NCBI RefSeq assembly: GCF_027244095.1
Contig: NC_069659.1
Span: forward strand, 359,471,250-359,535,249
Length of the DNA: 64,000 nucleotides
Reading direction: 5' to 3'
Origin: Hemicordylus capensis
Taxonomy: Eukaryota > Chordata > Lepidosauria > Squamata > Cordylidae
Numbering within the stretch: the stretch's first letter is position 1; each line of letters begins with the position of its first letter. This document shows, piece after piece, positions 31,945 to 42,790 of the stretch. Below the pieces are notes generated by a model, which saw only the letters and a list, made by a program, of their open reading frames with translations, ran no database searches and was not told where the DNA came from. The position numbers were made by a program, and so were the translations under genes.

Positions 31945-32342
31945 ACCTCAAGCAGTAAAAAAGTGGCCTTTCACCCTAACTATTCACCCTAACTGTATAT
32001 TTTTGATAATAGATATTGGTCACTGAAAGATGTGAAACTCTGGGGTCAAAAGGAGGAAAGGAGAGTGAAAACCCTAACCCTTGATGAAGGGGCCTCCCAC
32101 CTTTGTAACACCCTCCTTTGAATGTATATTGGCCCCTGGAACCTGTGAGACCTGAAGGCCTGCACTGCAAACCCTAACTGTGCACCCTCAGTGATGTGGC
32201 CTTTCACTCTAACAGCTCCACCTTGGTGAAATGGCCTCTCACCCTTGAAAGTGACACCCTCCTGTGAGGGGCATTGGCCCCTGAAACCTGTGAGACCCAA
32301 GAAACTGCACTGCAAACCCTTACTGTGCACCCTCTGTGATGT
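31945..32342 (+). repeat. Degenerate tandem satellite with embedded CCCTAA
   Basis: Two to three diverged copies of a unit of roughly 140-170 bp: 'atggcctctcaccc', 'gacaccctcctgtgaggggc', 'ggcccctgaaacctgtgaga', 'ctgcactgcaaaccctaact', 'gtgcaccctcagtgatgtg'. Several units contain aaccctaac. Looks like subtelomeric satellite. Confidence 0.65.
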
Positions 32343-32477
32343 GTCTGCTTATGTACTGGATTACTGATTATGTGTTCTTGAATGTGTACTTTTGAATATG
32401 TATGAACCCTGAGGAGGATGTGTACAATGCTGGTGGGTGCACTGGGCAACCAGTTGCGGCATCAGTAGAAAGGATTT
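32343..32477 (+). mobile_element. Unassigned 3' end abutting a CCCTAA tract
   Basis: About 135 bp of non-satellite sequence ends 'ggatttaataaa' and is followed at once by 'taaccctaactcc'. The AATAAA plus abrupt junction to telomere-like repeats is the same layout as the minus-strand LINE 3' ends at 32698, 33262 and 35826. It may be a truncated LINE end. Family unknown. Confidence 0.35.
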
Positions 32478-32546
32478 AATAAATAACCCTAACTCCTCAC
32501 CCTCACCTACCCCCTCACCCTGACCCTCCGACCCTGACTCCTAACC
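32478..32546 (+). repeat. Telomere-like tract, CCCTAA/CCCTCA/CCCTGA strand
   Basis: Degenerate hexamers: 'aaccctaactcctcaccctc', 'accctgaccctccgaccctg', 'actcctaacccc'. Orientation is opposite to the tract at 32622-32697. Confidence 0.8.
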
Positions 32547-32621
32547 CCATGCCATAGAAATAAAGAGAACCTTCTAGAGTGATGCAGCACACCACAGGCA
32601 GGAGGCAACCTCTAATAGGGA

Positions 32622-32697
32622 AGGGTTAGGGTTAGGGTCAGGGTCAGGGTCAGGGTCAGGGTCAGGGTTAGGGGTTAGGGTTAAGGGTTAGGGTTTA
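32622..32697 (+). repeat. Telomere-like tract, TTAGGG/TCAGGG strand
   Basis: Units of ttaggg at both ends and five tcaggg units in the middle, finishing 'ggttaagggttagggttt'. On the minus strand it follows an AATAAA-ended sequence directly. Confidence 0.92.
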
Positions 32698-33166
32698 TTC
32701 GTCTCCTTACCGTGCCCCCCCAAAAGGAGGAGTCACGTGGGGGGAAAAGTGCTATGATACAAACTCATCATCATACAGTATGCACCAATCCAAGCCCCGC
32801 CCTCTTTCTAGCAACTTTCTGCGGGTTCCCACCACTAGGTGCTAGTACTTGTTGTCCCTGCATGTCACCAAACAACTTCTGAACTCTTACTTTCTTGGTC
32901 TTCACGGGTCTCAGTCTTCTTAGATCTTCTTGTGGAACTCTTGGGCATTCCTTCACGGGCTCTCCTTATCACCTGAGCAGCCCCCCTTCCACTGTGGTCA
33001 AGGCCAATGGGCCTTAATTTAGGCCTTGTCCCTCTTGCCCTGATGTTTCTCAGGACAAATATGACTATTAAGGCTCAACAGGTAAACTTCCAGACCTATC
33101 TCTTGACTGGTGCTCAGTGTTCTCCTAGGGGGAGGAGGGTTGCCAGCCCCCTACACTGCTGAGCCG
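32698..33166 (-). mobile_element. Unassigned minus-strand element end between telomere tracts
   Basis: On the minus strand this segment ends 'gagacgaataaaccctaacc', that is, a poly(A)-signal-like AATAAA joined to the CCCTAA strand, and at its other side it meets (TGAGGG)n at 33167. A short minus frame (32771-32956) reads KECPRVPQEDLRRLRPVK. Size and layout match a 5'-truncated retrotransposon end, but I do not recognise the family. Confidence 0.45.
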
Positions 33167-33172
33167 GTCAGG

Positions 33173-33211
<39 letters not shown>

Positions 33212-33262
33212 GGGCTGAGGGTGGGGGTGGGGGTGGGGGTCATTGTCAGGGTAAGGGTAAGG
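33167..33262 (+). repeat. Telomere-variant tract (TGAGGG / TGGGGG / TAAGGG)
   Basis: Starts 'ggtcagggtgagggtgaggg', continues with six tgaggg units, then tggggg units, then 'gtaagggtaagggttagaga'. The strand is G-rich with many GGG runs, so G-quadruplex formation is plausible. Confidence 0.9.
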
Positions 33263-35776
33263 GTTAGAGACAGGGTTGCTAGAGACAGGGTTGCTTTATT
33301 AAAATCACAAACTACTACAACTTTACATTACGATTCTGAAACACTTGGATATATACAAAACAGAACAGAGAATGCACTTGAGCAGCCAGTTACAGACATG
33401 CACCACATATACAAGAAAAGAAAATCTGGGTGATCGTGAGGATGGAGACATTTCTTACGTAATCGGGGGATCGACATCAATTGTCCACTTCCATCGTTCC
33501 TCCCATTTCCCTTTCGGTAAGATGCACTTCTCCATGCTTACAAAACCCTGCAACAATTCCCGTGCGAAAGTCATGGTCTTGTGCACGGGAATCTCCCTAT
33601 CTTTCCTCACTTCAATATTCCTATGTGTAAATAAAGCATAAATAACATAGAGGTTTACCACCCAGAGTACATACTTCGGGACCTTCCAGCGTGACTGTGG
33701 CGAAGAGCCCGATGCGTCACGTTTCCTAGACGGTCGCCTGATGGGTCCCGGTAGGGGAGGTTTTCCCACCCTTCCCGAAGCTACCGCTTCCCACGATTGG
33801 CCTTTCAGTTCTGGCCAATGTAAAGCCTGCCCCATGTTCCTCCATACTTCCTTCGCCACCACGCTGTCCATCAGAAAATGAGAGTTGGTTTGGGGATATT
33901 CAGCATCCGACACGCAGGCTTCTTGTTGGCATATGATGCGTGGGCAGAGCCGTTACTCTGGGGGTAGCCAAAGTCTGTTGGCGTTGAGAGGGAGCACTTG
34001 GTGGTACGTCCTCCATCTTGTCTCCCATAACCTGTACAGGATCCCTTTCGCTCGAAAGAGTTCGATCGGGTCCTCGCAGGAAAGCAGGTATCGAGAGACT
34101 TTCGGCCGCTGCATAAGACGTATCTTTGCCTGTCTATACGGCCCTTCCTCCAGTATGATCTCATACACCGCTTTCGTCAGTGCCCTGATAGATCGCGATT
34201 CTTTGAAAGCGGCTGACCACACGTTTGCCCTCTTGACCTGCGTGGGGAGGCCTTCCATGTAGTCCGGGAGGGACAGCTTGATCTTTAAGGTCACACGTCC
34301 TGCAAAGCTCCCGTTTTCCCACCACGAGTTTCCCCAAATGGACGTCCGCCACGCTGTTGCGAAAAGGGAAGTCCACGCTCTCTGGAGGGCGCTTCCTGTG
34401 CCGCGTACGGTGGATTGGGCCCAAGTGCCGAAATTGTACGAGGTAAATTTGGCCAAGAGAAGAGGCTGTAGGGCCGGCAGTGACAACCTTCCCCTCTCCA
34501 CCGGTTTGTAGGCCTCTGCTCTGGGTAACGGAAAATGCCTGGCCCGCCACAGCAGTCCAAACACACGTCCCGTCACCCTCCTCACTGAATCTTCGGGGGG
34601 AGGGTAGACGACCGCGAGGTTGGTGGCCATAGGGACCAGATACGTCCACACATACATTGCTCTCTGGAACATATTTAAATTCCAGTGCTTCCAGAGGCTG
34701 ATCTTCTTCCCCACTGTCTCTTCCCATTCTAACCAATTCTCAGTCCAAATGTGTTTCTTGACACCAAATTTCACCCCCAGGATGGAGATCGTGTCCTCCC
34801 ATTCGCCCGCCACTGCCGATTCTCCTCGTCCCGCGGTCCCTTGCGTCGGGACAGCGAGCCTTTGAAGACGTTGCAGCTCGTGGTCAACGCTGACGAAGAC
34901 GCTCTTGGTGATGTTTAAATCTTATCCGGAGACTCTGCCATATGCCTTGAGAAGTTCCACTGCTACCTTCGCTTCCGCTTCACTCGAGACCAAGAGTGTA
35001 ACATCATTGGCGTGTGCCATGAGCTTCGCCTTCTGCTCAACGGGGTCGGGCGTTATGTCAGTCGACGTCACACGCGTGGCGGTTCCGGAGATGTGTTCCT
35101 CCGATGCGGGGATCGATACCATAAGACCCGTCAGTCTGGGTTCCTGTTGAATACGGACCAAGATGGGATCGAGGCTGAACACATCGAGCAACGGGCTGAG
35201 GGGGCACCCCTGTCGCACCCCCGACCGGAGGGCGATCGGGGAGCCCCTCCACCCATTGACCTGCGGCATAGCGGTCGCTCTCACGTATAGCAACTGGATC
35301 CAGCATACAAAGTCGGGCGGGATGCCCTTTTCTCTCAAAACAGTCCATAAGAATTCGTGATGGACTCTGTCAAAGGCCTTGACTTGGTCAATCATTAATA
35401 AGTGTCCTCTCCAGCTTTTCTTTTGCAAGGATCGGAAGACTTCCCTCAGGAGACAGAGAGAGTCCGTCATCCTGCAGCCAGGTACCGCACTTGTCTGAAA
35501 ACCCTGTATCAACTTAGGAGCTACGAGTGCTAGTCTCTCGTTGAGAACTTTCGCTAGTATCCTATAGTCGACATTAGTCAACGTAATTGGCCTCCAATTC
35601 TCGGGCAGAGTGGTATCAGCGTGCTTTGGAAAGAAGATCAGGAGGCTGTCTCCGAAAGATTGGCTCAGAGCCCCGGTCTCCAGACAAAAGTTGAAAAGCT
35701 TAACCAAAGCCGGGATCAGTAGATCTGTGAATTCCTTATAAAGACTCTACGGCAGCCCGTCTGGACCCGGGGCTGG
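33262..35776 (-). mobile_element. Tx1-like (L1 superfamily) LINE, copy 1, 5'-truncated
   Basis: Minus-strand frames 34922-35707, 33953-34813 and 33455-33913 cover RT to C-terminus: [59 protein letters not shown] and LMAHANDVTLLVSS. The catalytic box reads HAND, not YADD. It begins abruptly at the PGPDGLP motif (35775), with telomere-like repeats directly upstream. The 3' end reads '..ttaataaag', then a 15-bp sequence twice (caaccctgtctcta), then CCCTTACCC. At least one frameshift separates the RT halves, so this copy is dead. Confidence 0.82.
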
Positions 35777-35826
35777 TCAGGGTCAGGGTCAGGGTCAGGG
35801 TCAGGGTCAGGGTCGGGGTTAGGGTT
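35777..35826 (+). repeat. Telomere-like tract (TCAGGG)n between two Tx1-like LINEs
   Basis: Seven tcaggg units followed by 'tcggggttagggttaag'. It lies exactly between the 5' truncation point of one Tx1-like copy and the 3' end of the next one. Confidence 0.92.
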
Positions 35827-37946
35827 AAGCAAGGTTTTTGTTAGGCAAGGTTTTTTTATTGATAAAACAAACTACTGAAATTTTACATTACGATACCGTT
35901 TCAAAATTATATACAGACCAATCATCGATATAAAATAAAATACATGATAAGCTCTTTTGAGGTACATTACAAGGATCACAAGAACATTCCAATACAATTT
36001 TACAGACCCAGATCATACAGAGATATACAGGCATCATCGTACAATCAGGTAATGGGAGGGGGAACATCAATTGTCCATTTCCAACATTTTTCCCACTCTG
36101 CCCTCGATAATGTACCCTTTTCCTTCTGAATGAAACCATATAGCCTCTTCCAGGCTAACTGCACCGTTTTATCCACTCCATTCTCATAATCCCTTTCAAT
36201 TTCCCTATTACGGTGGGAAAACATGACATTCATCACATACAGATTAACCAACCAGAAAACATACACCGGAATCTTCCACCTACCCCCTACGAATTCACCC
36301 CTCCCATCTCGTTTCCGAAAAGGTTTTTTTCCGGGGACCGGGTGGAAGGGGATCCCCGATCATACCTGAGGTCAGGGTTTCCCAATTCTGCTCACTCAAT
36401 TCAGGCCATCAGAAGAGTACACCTACTTTTTGCCACACTACTCTTGCCGTTATACAATCCTTTAAGAAATGCACGTGAGTTTCCATAGGTCGTGCTTCTA
36501 GAGCGGCAGCTTCTTGCTGGCAGGTTATCCGTGACATAGTTGCTGATCAGGCGGAAGCCACGGTTTCTTTGCATTAAGAGGGAGGACCTGATGGTATACT
36601 CTCCATCGAAAGTCTCAGAGATAGAATGGGACTCTCTTTTCTTTCAAGAATCGAACCGGCTCGCCCGTCTGCTGGAGGTATCGTGAAATCCCTGTCTTGG
36701 ACAGTCTCCGCCTCTGCATCCGCAGAAAGGGTCCCTCCATCAGTGCCGTCTCGTATACGATCTTATTCATTTGACGGACAGACTGAGACGCTCTTAGCAC
36801 AGAAGGCACAATCTTCACACGTTTCATCCAGCCCAGGAGATCCTCGAAGAAATCCGGGATGGCCTCCTTAATCTTCACTGTCACATTCCCCGTAAAAGCA
36901 CCTCTCTCCCACCATTCGACTCCCCAACGGGACTTCCGCCAGCCGGTCGCAAATAAAGACGCCCAGAGTCTTTGCAAGACGTTACTCTTATTATGTACGG
37001 CATAAAAGGTCCATATTCCAAAATTATAAGAGACGAATTTGGCCAAGAAGAAAGATTGCAGGGCTGGCAAGGCCAAGCCTCCCTGTTCCACAGTCTGATA
37101 GGCCACAGCCCTAGGTAACGGGAAGTTGCTCATCCTCCATACGAATGCAAAAACCTGTCCCTCTACCCTCCTCAAGAGGTCAGCCAGAGGAGGGTAGACC
37201 ACTGCTAGATTATTAACAATAGGCACCAGGTATGTCCTGACGTACACCGCCCTCTGGTACATCGATAGCCTCCAGTTTTTCCATAAGGCTAGCTTATCGT
37301 TGACCTTCTTCTCCCAGGCGACCCAGTCTTCTTTCCAGACCTGGCGCCGGACTCCAAAGGCGATTTCCAGAACGTGTACGGTATCTTCCCATTCACACGA
37401 GGGTCTGCCCCTCTCTAAGCCGTCAGCCGTGCGATCCGATACCGGTAAATGGCGCAGTCGGCCCCTCTCACAGTCCACCTCAATGAAAAAGCTCTTCTCC
37501 ACATTTACCTTGGATCCGGAGATCTCTCTGTACTCCGTGAAGAGGTCCAACGCCACCCGGATTTCCTGCTCAGTCGTTAGTAACAGGGTCACATCGTTGG
37601 CGTGAGCTATGAACTTTACTCCGAAGTCTTCCGTATTCTTTCCTTCGAGTCCCGGCAGTGACTCCGGGTCCATCCGCGCAAGAGCTTGCTCCTCTTCCGT
37701 GGCAAAACCTGGGAAAGACTCTCCCGGTGAGCGCAGGGGAACCACAAAGCCCGGCAAGCGGGGTTCACGCTGGATCCTCCTCCGGACCGGGTCCAAGGCA
37801 AATACATACAGCAGAGGGCTCAGGAGACAACCCTGGTGAACCACGGAATGCAAGACAATCTTGTCACCTCTCCAGCCATTGACTTGTGGAAAAACTCCCG
37901 CCTCAGAGTATAGCATTCTCACCCAGTTGACAAATCTCAGGGGAAC
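35826..37946 (-). mobile_element. Tx1-like LINE, copy 2, 3' half
   Basis: A 459-codon minus frame (36615-37994) starts near RT motif B: RFVNWVRMLYSEAGVFPQV, then QGCLLSPLLYVFALDPVRR and GVKFIAHANDVTLLLTTEQ, again HAND. The C-terminal region and 3' UTR follow to '..tcaataaaaaaac', where a 16-bp segment occurs twice before CCCTAACC. The 5' half of the same copy continues at 42791 beyond an inserted CR1. Compared with copy 1 it is clearly diverged at protein level, so the two represent different subfamilies. Confidence 0.85.
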
Positions 37947-38595
37947 TGTGTCTGGGAAGAGCAGACACAGCTGAGAAGCTGAGAAGCTGAGCAAGCCCTT
38001 CTAAACATCTATCCTTTTCCACTTCAAACAAACCAAGAGGGGAGTTTAGCAGGGGCTGTTTCTCTCTAAGGGGTAGGTCTTAGTCTCTCTATCTCTGTGT
38101 ATGTTACTTGTTAGGGTTACTTGTTAGGGTTAACATATAACAGGGCTAGGAGTTCTTAGGGTTACCTAAAGGCAGTGTTACTTAGTAGTGGGGGTGGAGT
38201 CAGCTAGGGCTGGGAGGGGCCCCACATTCCTTCCTTTGACTCCCATCCTGTGTGACAGTTGGAAGGCAACTCTACATATGAGGTGTAGGCCCAAGAGCAT
38301 AGCGAACAGAGCATAGCGAACAGGGATAGCAAACAGGACATAGGAGTTTTGCAGGAGTTTAGCGGGAAGTGTGCGGGGGAGCCTGGAACAAGCCCCCGCG
38401 ATCACAAGGATCACAAGGAGCCTGGTGGAGAAGAGAACGTAAGTACATATCCCTCCCTCGTATCCCTCATATTCTTGGGAAAGGCTGTTTGGAAAGTTAA
38501 ATAGCTGACCATTACAGCTGAGACCTATCCTAATAAACTATCTAATAAAAGGACAATAAGCTCCCTAAATACTGTAAACAGCCAACTAAAACAGT

Positions 38596-39495
38596 ATGAA
38601 GATAGGTCAGCAGGGGAAGAGGCACTTCCCAGTGTATTGCACAGAGTGCCACATGTATGACTATTTGCCCCATGGGCAGAAGTCATGGTTGTGTGCTCAG
38701 TGCAAGGAGCTCCTGGCTCTCAGGGAACAAATCCGTTCCCTTGAGACCAAGGTGGCGGATCTGGAGAAGCTCAGGGAGACAGAGAGGCATGTGGACGAGA
38801 CCTTCAGGGATGTGATAGAGGCATCCCACTCCAGGGCTGGTAGCTCCTCTGCTGTCAGGGAGAATGAAGGTCTTGGGCGAGGAGGACATTGGTCTGAGGA
38901 AGAGGGAAATGCTCCTTTAGAAGGGACCCCTTCCGTGGATGATGAGCCCATATCCTCTCGCACAGGGGATACTCCTCTGGGGGGTGGGGGCCTCCTTGTA
39001 GTTGGTGATTCGATCATTAGGGGGACAGAAAGATGGGTTTGTGACCCGCGTGTTGACCGCACGGTGACTTGCCTGCTTGGTGCGAAGGTTGCGGACATTA
39101 CGCAGCGTCTAGACAGGCTCCTAGGCAGTGCTGGGGAGGAGACAGCTGTCGTGGTGCACGTCGGCACCAACGATGTGGGGAAATGCAATCGGGAGGTCCT
39201 GGAAGCCAAATTTAGGCTGATAGGTAGCATTTTGAAATCCAGGACCCCCAAGGTAGCATTCTCAGAAATGCTACCTGTTCCACGCGCAAGTACAGTGAGA
39301 CAGGCAGAGCTGAGGGGTTTCAATGCGTGGATGAGACGTTGGTGCCGGGAGGAGGGCTTTAGATTTGTTAGGCACTGGGACACATTTTGGGTCAAGCAAG
39401 GCCTGTACAAAAGGGACGGGCTGCACTTGAACCAAGATGGAACCAGACTGCTGGTGCTTAAAATCAAAAAGGTTGCAGAGCAGCTTTTAAAATGA
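38596..39495 (+). CDS. CR1 ORF1 protein, intact (zinc finger, coiled coil, SGNH esterase)
   Basis: This 299-codon frame has a Cys-rich N-terminus (YCTECHMYDYLP, then WLCAQC; residues about 14-37), a short coiled coil (LREQIRSLETKVADLEKLR; about 42-60) and an SGNH/GDSL-type esterase domain from about 130: VVGDSIIRG (block I, Ser), VHVGTNDVGK (block III, Asn) and DGLHLNQDG (block V, Asp and His). In CR1/L3 elements ORF1 binds RNA and the esterase is thought to help the RNP act at membranes or lipids. An uninterrupted frame with all catalytic blocks, beside a broken ORF2, suggests fairly recent insertion. ORF2 starts soon after, around 39560-39685. It is a transposon protein, not a host gene. 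Confidence 0.9.
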   Translation: MKIGQQGKRHFPVYCTECHMYDYLPHGQKSWLCAQCKELLALREQIRSLETKVADLEKLRETERHVDETFRDVIEASHSRAGSSSAVRENEGLGRGGHWSEEEGNAPLEGTPSVDDEPISSRTGDTPLGGGGLLVVGDSIIRGTERWVCDPRVDRTVTCLLGAKVADITQRLDRLLGSAGEETAVVVHVGTNDVGKCNREVLEAKFRLIGSILKSRTPKVAFSEMLPVPRASTVRQAELRGFNAWMRRWCREEGFRFVRHWDTFWVKQGLYKRDGLHLNQDGTRLLVLKIKKVAEQLLK

Positions 39496-39559
39496 TACCT
39501 GGGGAACAGCCGATGGGAGCTGGGCAGTATCCCGTTTGGCAAAAGCCATTCTTTAAAGT

Positions 39560-42500
39560 GTGAGGCTGCAAAGAATTCAAATAAAACAGATGGGGACAGA
39601 GCAGAACCGCATAAAGAGCAGACGGGAGGCTGTGCCAGCAGGTCAAAGAGTCAAAGGAATAGCATACATCAGGGGAAAGATTCAGTGTATAGGTGCTTGT
39701 ATGCCAATGCCAGAAGCCTCCGAGCCAAGATGGGTGAGCTGGAGTGCTTGGTTGCTAACGCAGAAATAGACATAGTGGGCATAACAGAAACATGGTGGAA
39801 CAGTGAGAACCGGTGGGACACTGTTATCCCTGGGTATAAACTCTATAGAAAGGATAGGGAGGGGCGCCTTGGAGGAGGGGTAGCACTGTATGTTAAAGAA
39901 GGGATAGAATCTAACAAGCTAGAAAACCTAGGTGGACTGGAGTCCTCCACAGAAACCCTGTGGGTGACTATACAAGGCCGGAAAGGAATCGTGCTACTGG
40001 GGACATGCTATCGCCCTCCGGATCAAAATGCCGACAGTGATTAGGAGTTGCAGGAGGAAATCAGGGAGGCATCAAGGAGAGGCAGGGCTGTAATTATGGG
40101 TGATTTCAACTACCCACACATAGACTGGTTAAATTCACATTCAAGTCAGGACAAAGAGGTCAAATTTCTAGATACACTAAATGACTGTGCCTTAGAACAG
40201 TTGGTCATGGAACCGACCAGAGAGAAGGTGATCTTGGACCTAATTCTGAGTGACACCCAGGACCTGGTGCGTGAAGTCAGTGTCATCGACCCTTTAGGGA
40301 ACAGTGACCACAGTGCCATCAAATTCAGCATACATGCGGGGAGAGAATCACCAAGGATGTGAAACACAGACATTTTAAATTTCAACAGAGGAAACTTCTC
40401 CAAAATGAGGAGTATGGTGAAAAGAAAGCTGAGGGGGGAAATCAGGAGAGTCACTTTGCTCCAGAGTGCATGACGTTTACTCAAAACCACAATACTAGAA
40501 GCCCAGTTAGATTGTATACCCAAAAGGAGGAAAGGTACCACTAAGTCCAGGAGGATGCCAGCATGTCTAACGGGTACCGTCAAGGAAGCCATAAAAGGGA
40601 AGAAGACTTCCTTCCAAAATTGGAAGGCCTGTCCAAACAAAAAGAACAGAAAGGAACACAAACTCTGGCAAAAGAAATGCAAGGTGACAATAAGGGAGGC
40701 AAAAAGAGAGTTTGAGGAACATTTAGCCAAAAGTATCAAGGGGAATAACAAAAACTTCTTGAAGTACATCAGAAGCAGGAAACCTGCCAGGGAGGCGGTT
40801 GGGCCATTAGACAATGAGGGAGTGAAAGGGATTATTAAGGAGGATATGGAGGTTGCAGAGAAACTGAATGAGTTCTTTGCGTCTGTCTTCACGGCAGAGG
40901 ATACTGAGCATATACCTGTTCCTGAACCACGCTTTTTAGGGATGGAGGCTAGAGAGCTGAGTCTGACAGAAGTGACAAGGGATGATGTTCTAAACTGTCT
41001 GGAAAAACTGGAAGCTAACAAATCACCAGGGCCGGATGGCATCCATCCAAGAGTCCTCAAGGAACTCAAATGTGGAATTGCCGACCTCCTTGCTAAAATA
41101 TTTAACTTATCCCTGAAATCGGGCTCTGTACCAGAGGACTGGAGAGTAGCAAATGTAACACCGATTTTCCAAAAGGGATCCAGGGGTGATCCGGGAAATT
41201 ACAGGCCGGTTAGCCTAACGTCCGTTCCAGGCAAATTAGCACTTAGCAATAGCACTTACATTTATATACCGCTTTATAGCCGGAGCTCTCTAAGCGGTTT
41301 ACAATGATTTAGCATATTGCCCCCAACATTCTGGGTACTCAGATTGATGGAAAGCATCCTCAAGGATAAAATTGTAAAGCACCTAGAAGAACAGGCCCTG
41401 CTGGGAGTGAGCCAGCATGGCTTCCGCAAAGGTAAATCTTGCCTCACCAACCTTTTGGCGTTCCTTGAGAGTGTCAACAAGTATGTGGATAAAGGTGATC
41501 CAGTTGACATAGTCTACCTGGACCTCCAAAAAGCTTCTGACAAAGTTCCTCATCAAAGACTCCTGAGGAAACTTAGCTGTCATGGAATAAAGGGACAAGT
41601 ACATGTGTGGATTGCTAACTGGTTGAAAGACAGAAAACAGAGGGTAGGTATAAATGGAGAGTTTTCACAATGGAGGGAAGTAAGAAGTGGGGTCCCCCAG
41701 GGATCTGTACTGGGAATGGTGCTTTTTAATTTATTCATAAATGATCTAGAAGCAGGGGTAAGCAGCGATGTGGCCAGATTTGCAGATGATACCAAACTCT
41801 TCCGGGTAGTGAAATCCCAAACGGATTGTGAGCAGCTCCAAAAGGATCTCTCCAAACTGGGGGAGTGGGCGACAAAATGGCAAATGCGGTTCAATGTTAG
41901 CAAGTGTAAAGTGATGCACATTGGAACAAAAAGCCCCAACTTCAAATATATGCTGATGATATCTGAGCTGTCTGTGACGGACCAGGAAAGGGATCTTGGG
42001 GTTGTGGTTGACAGCTCGTTGAAAGTGTCTATTCAATGTGCGGCAGCTGTGAAAAAGGCAAATTCCATGCTAGGGATCATTACGAAGCGGATTGAAAATA
42101 AAACGGCTAACATTATAATGCCCTTATAAAAAACTATGGTGCGACCACACTTGGAGTACTGCGTACAATTCTGGTCACCACATCTTAAAAAGGACATTGT
42201 TAAACTGGAGAAGGTACAGAAGAGGGCAACCAAGATGATCAGGGGCCTACAGCACCTTTCTTACGAGGCAAGAGTACAACACCTGGGGCTTTTTAGTTTA
42301 GAAAAAAGACGACTGCGGGGAGACATGATAGAGGTCTATAAAATCATGCATGGCGTGGAGAAAGTGGAGAGAGATTCTTTTCCCTCTCACGCAACACTAA
42401 AACCAGGGGTCACTCCATGAAATTGATTGCCAGGAGGTCTAGGACCAACAAACGGAAGTACTTTTTCACACAACGCGTGATCCACTTGTGGAACTCTCTG

Positions 42501-42590
42501 CCACAGGATGTGGTGACAGCCAACAACCTGGATGGCTTTAAGAGGGGTTTGGATGACTTCATGGAGGAGAGGTCTATCAATGGCTACTAG
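39560..42590 (+). pseudogene. CR1 ORF2 (endonuclease-RT), broken
   Basis: Endonuclease domain 39685-40362 ([43 protein letters not shown]), RT about 40555-42130 ([70 protein letters not shown]), C-terminal domain to ERSINGY at 42588. An in-frame stop lies near 40042, frameshifts near 40363, 41238 (SINE) and 42370. Confidence 0.9.
41238..41341 (+). mobile_element. Short SINE/LINE tail inserted in CR1 ORF2
   Basis: 'agcaatagcacttacattta', 'taccgctttatagccggagc' and 'taagcggtttacaatgattt' interrupt CR1 between 'ggcaaatta' and 'ttgatggaaagc'. Same family as 12796-12930, opposite orientation relative to CR1. Confidence 0.75.
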
Positions 42591-42790
42591 TCAGAGAGCT
42601 GTGGGCCACCTCCAGCCTCAAGGGTGTGCCTCTGAGTACCAGTTGCAGGGGAGCAATGGCAGGAGAGAGGGCACGCCCTCAACTCCTGCCTGTGGCTTCC
42701 AGCGGCATCTGGTGGGCCACTGTGCGAAACAGGATGCTGGACTAGATGGGCCTTGAGCCTGATCCAGCAGGGCTGTTCTTATGTTCTTAT

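Larger units (their letters stand above)
37947..42790 (+). mobile_element. Nearly full-length CR1 LINE inserted in the Tx1-like copy 2
   Basis: It is bounded by a 4-bp duplication gaac (37943-37946 and 42791-42794). It has a long 5' UTR with direct repeats ('gagaagctgagaagctgag', 'ttacttgttagggttacttg'), an intact ORF1 (38596-39495), an ORF2 broken by a stop near 40042 and by frameshifts near 40360 and 42370, a short SINE in ORF2 (41238-41341), and the TTCTTATG tail at 42778. Motifs include [24 protein letters not shown], and [14 protein letters not shown]. Confidence 0.92.

Noticed and set aside
33110-33433. Plus frame rich in Arg-Val (RVRVRV) repeats
   Set aside because: It is the translation of the (TGAGGG)n telomere-variant tract running into LINE 3' sequence.
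38100-38165. ttagggttactt repeats as another telomere tract
   Set aside because: They are 13-bp direct repeats inside the 5' UTR of the CR1, bounded by its target duplication, so they are not an independent telomere-like island.
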